DNA from: Ferrimonas balearica DSM 9799
GTDB taxonomy: Bacteria; Pseudomonadota; Gammaproteobacteria; Enterobacterales; Shewanellaceae
Length of the DNA: 64,000 nt
NCBI RefSeq assembly: GCF_000148645.1
Contig: NC_014541.1
Location: 3,619,139 to 3,683,138 of the forward strand
Direction of reading: 5' to 3'
In this document: piece after piece, positions 63,512 through 64,000 of the stretch
How positions within the stretch are numbered: the first letter of the stretch is position 1
Layout: the number at the start of each line of letters is the position of its first letter
Notes under the pieces: model-generated
What the model was told of the DNA's origin: nothing
Databases searched by the model: none
What the model saw: the letters and a program-made list of their open reading frames with translations, nothing else
Program-made: the position numbers and the translations under genes

Positions 63512-64000
63512 CGTTTTAATTACTCACGTTCTGTTTCTACCACAACACCGAATGAGTCAGTTAACCAAAAAATATAACTAAATCATTCCATTAGGTCGAG
63601 TTGTTTCTGACAGAGGTCGGTGAAAGCGAGGGGGCCCCCATATCTCGGGATAATGAGGGGTCCCATAATCTCCGAAAAGCACCACCAAAACACTGACTTG
63701 ATTCAGGTTTTTTCACTTTCCGTTTTATCCACTATGGATTTTCCGTCTTTTCCGCTCATTTTCTGTCGAGCAACCAAAATACACTGTACCTATATACAAT
63801 TTTGTGATCATTGTGATCTATGCCCTCAAATGATCATCGACTATCGAGGTGCACGGTCAATGTGGCAACTGGAAAAGGCCCCTGTAGCTTAAAGTGGTAG
63901 CTAAAGCACAGCCATTACCAATTAGGTGCAATCACCCCAAGAGCGACCGCACTCCTAACGCCGTAGCACACCCTGCAAGCGCAGAGTTACCACACTCGGT
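63457..64000. other. Right-edge region without a clear gene
   Basis: 544 nt. Contains the cassette 5' boundary (63505-63512), a GGGGGCCCCC palindrome near 63630, a LexA-like box (63784-63799), TGTGATCA repeats just after it, a tRNA 5'-half look-alike (about 63876-63920), and TAACGCC (63957-63963), which on the minus strand reads GGCGTTAGG like an attC end. A 90-codon plus-strand frame here has no coding character. Confidence 0.5.
63784..63799. promoter_or_regulatory. LexA-like box
   Basis: CTGTACCTATATACAA: CTGT-N8-ACAA, one base off the LexA core CTGT-N8-ACAG and AT-rich in the middle. If real, it would put an element gene near the right edge, possibly an integrase, under SOS control. Confidence 0.3.

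Noticed and set aside
63620-63892. 90-codon plus-strand frame at the right edge
   Set aside because: Mixed composition with many Cys and His in no order, spans a palindrome and the LexA-like box; not an integrase.
63876-63960. Complete tRNA gene
   Set aside because: The 5' half looks like a tRNA, but there is no pairing acceptor 3' strand, no five-base-pair anticodon stem and no GGTTCRA T-loop.

Overview
The window reads as a chromosomal segment of a GC-rich marine gammaproteobacterium related to Shewanella, most likely Ferrimonas. This is inferred from the gene order hrpB / thpR / sfsA / dksA / gluQ / pcnB / folK / panBCD / yadGH, the OmcA/MtrC-type decaheme cytochrome lipoprotein and the GlyGly-CTERM surface protein. 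No rRNA, complete tRNA or CRISPR array was seen.

Region 1 (1-15 kb) is conserved core: the mrcB start, hrpB, thpR, a DM13 protein, pepB, sfsA, dksA-gluQ, pcnB-folK (pcnB apparently starts at AUU, as in E. coli), the pantothenate genes panB-panC-panD, a PagP-like barrel, and a coupled yadG-yadH-TrmB-like operon. Region 2 (15-30.6 kb) is lineage-specific but host-like: a TerB-like membrane protein, a CLCA_X metalloprotein, an FG-GAP surface protein, a decaheme outer-membrane cytochrome, a GGDEF-EAL protein paired with a solute-binding protein, a Tat-exported PLP enzyme, a periplasmic rhodanese and a methyltransferase.

Region 3 (30.9-56.1 kb) is a genomic island with every gene on the minus strand. 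It is a full Dpd (7-deazapurine in DNA) locus: queE-queD-queC to make preQ0, a 78-codon orphan, dpdE-dpdF, dpdG-H-I-J-K-D, and dpdC-A-B. From work on Salmonella Montevideo, DpdA with DpdB inserts preQ0 into DNA, DpdC converts it to the amide, and DpdD-K are the restriction-like part (two SF2 helicases, one SNF2-like ATPase, an AAA-type ATPase, a PLD-type nuclease and several unknowns). GTP cyclohydrolase (folE) is absent and must come from elsewhere.

Region 4 (56.2-64 kb) is a mosaic of mobile DNA: a decayed IS3-family element; a three-gene cluster of unknown function (43-aa Gly/Lys-rich peptide, 46-aa zinc ribbon, 523-aa protein); an AlpA-like HTH gene coupled to an HUH replication endonuclease behind a perfect palindrome; and a bona fide integron gene cassette (61894-63511, minus strand) with a ~128-bp attC of Vibrio type, whose single gene carries a HEPN-like R-N-x5-H motif. 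The right edge holds a tRNA-like fragment, a LexA-like box and another attC-like end. The least-described parts are the three-gene cluster, the cassette gene and the orphan behind queC.
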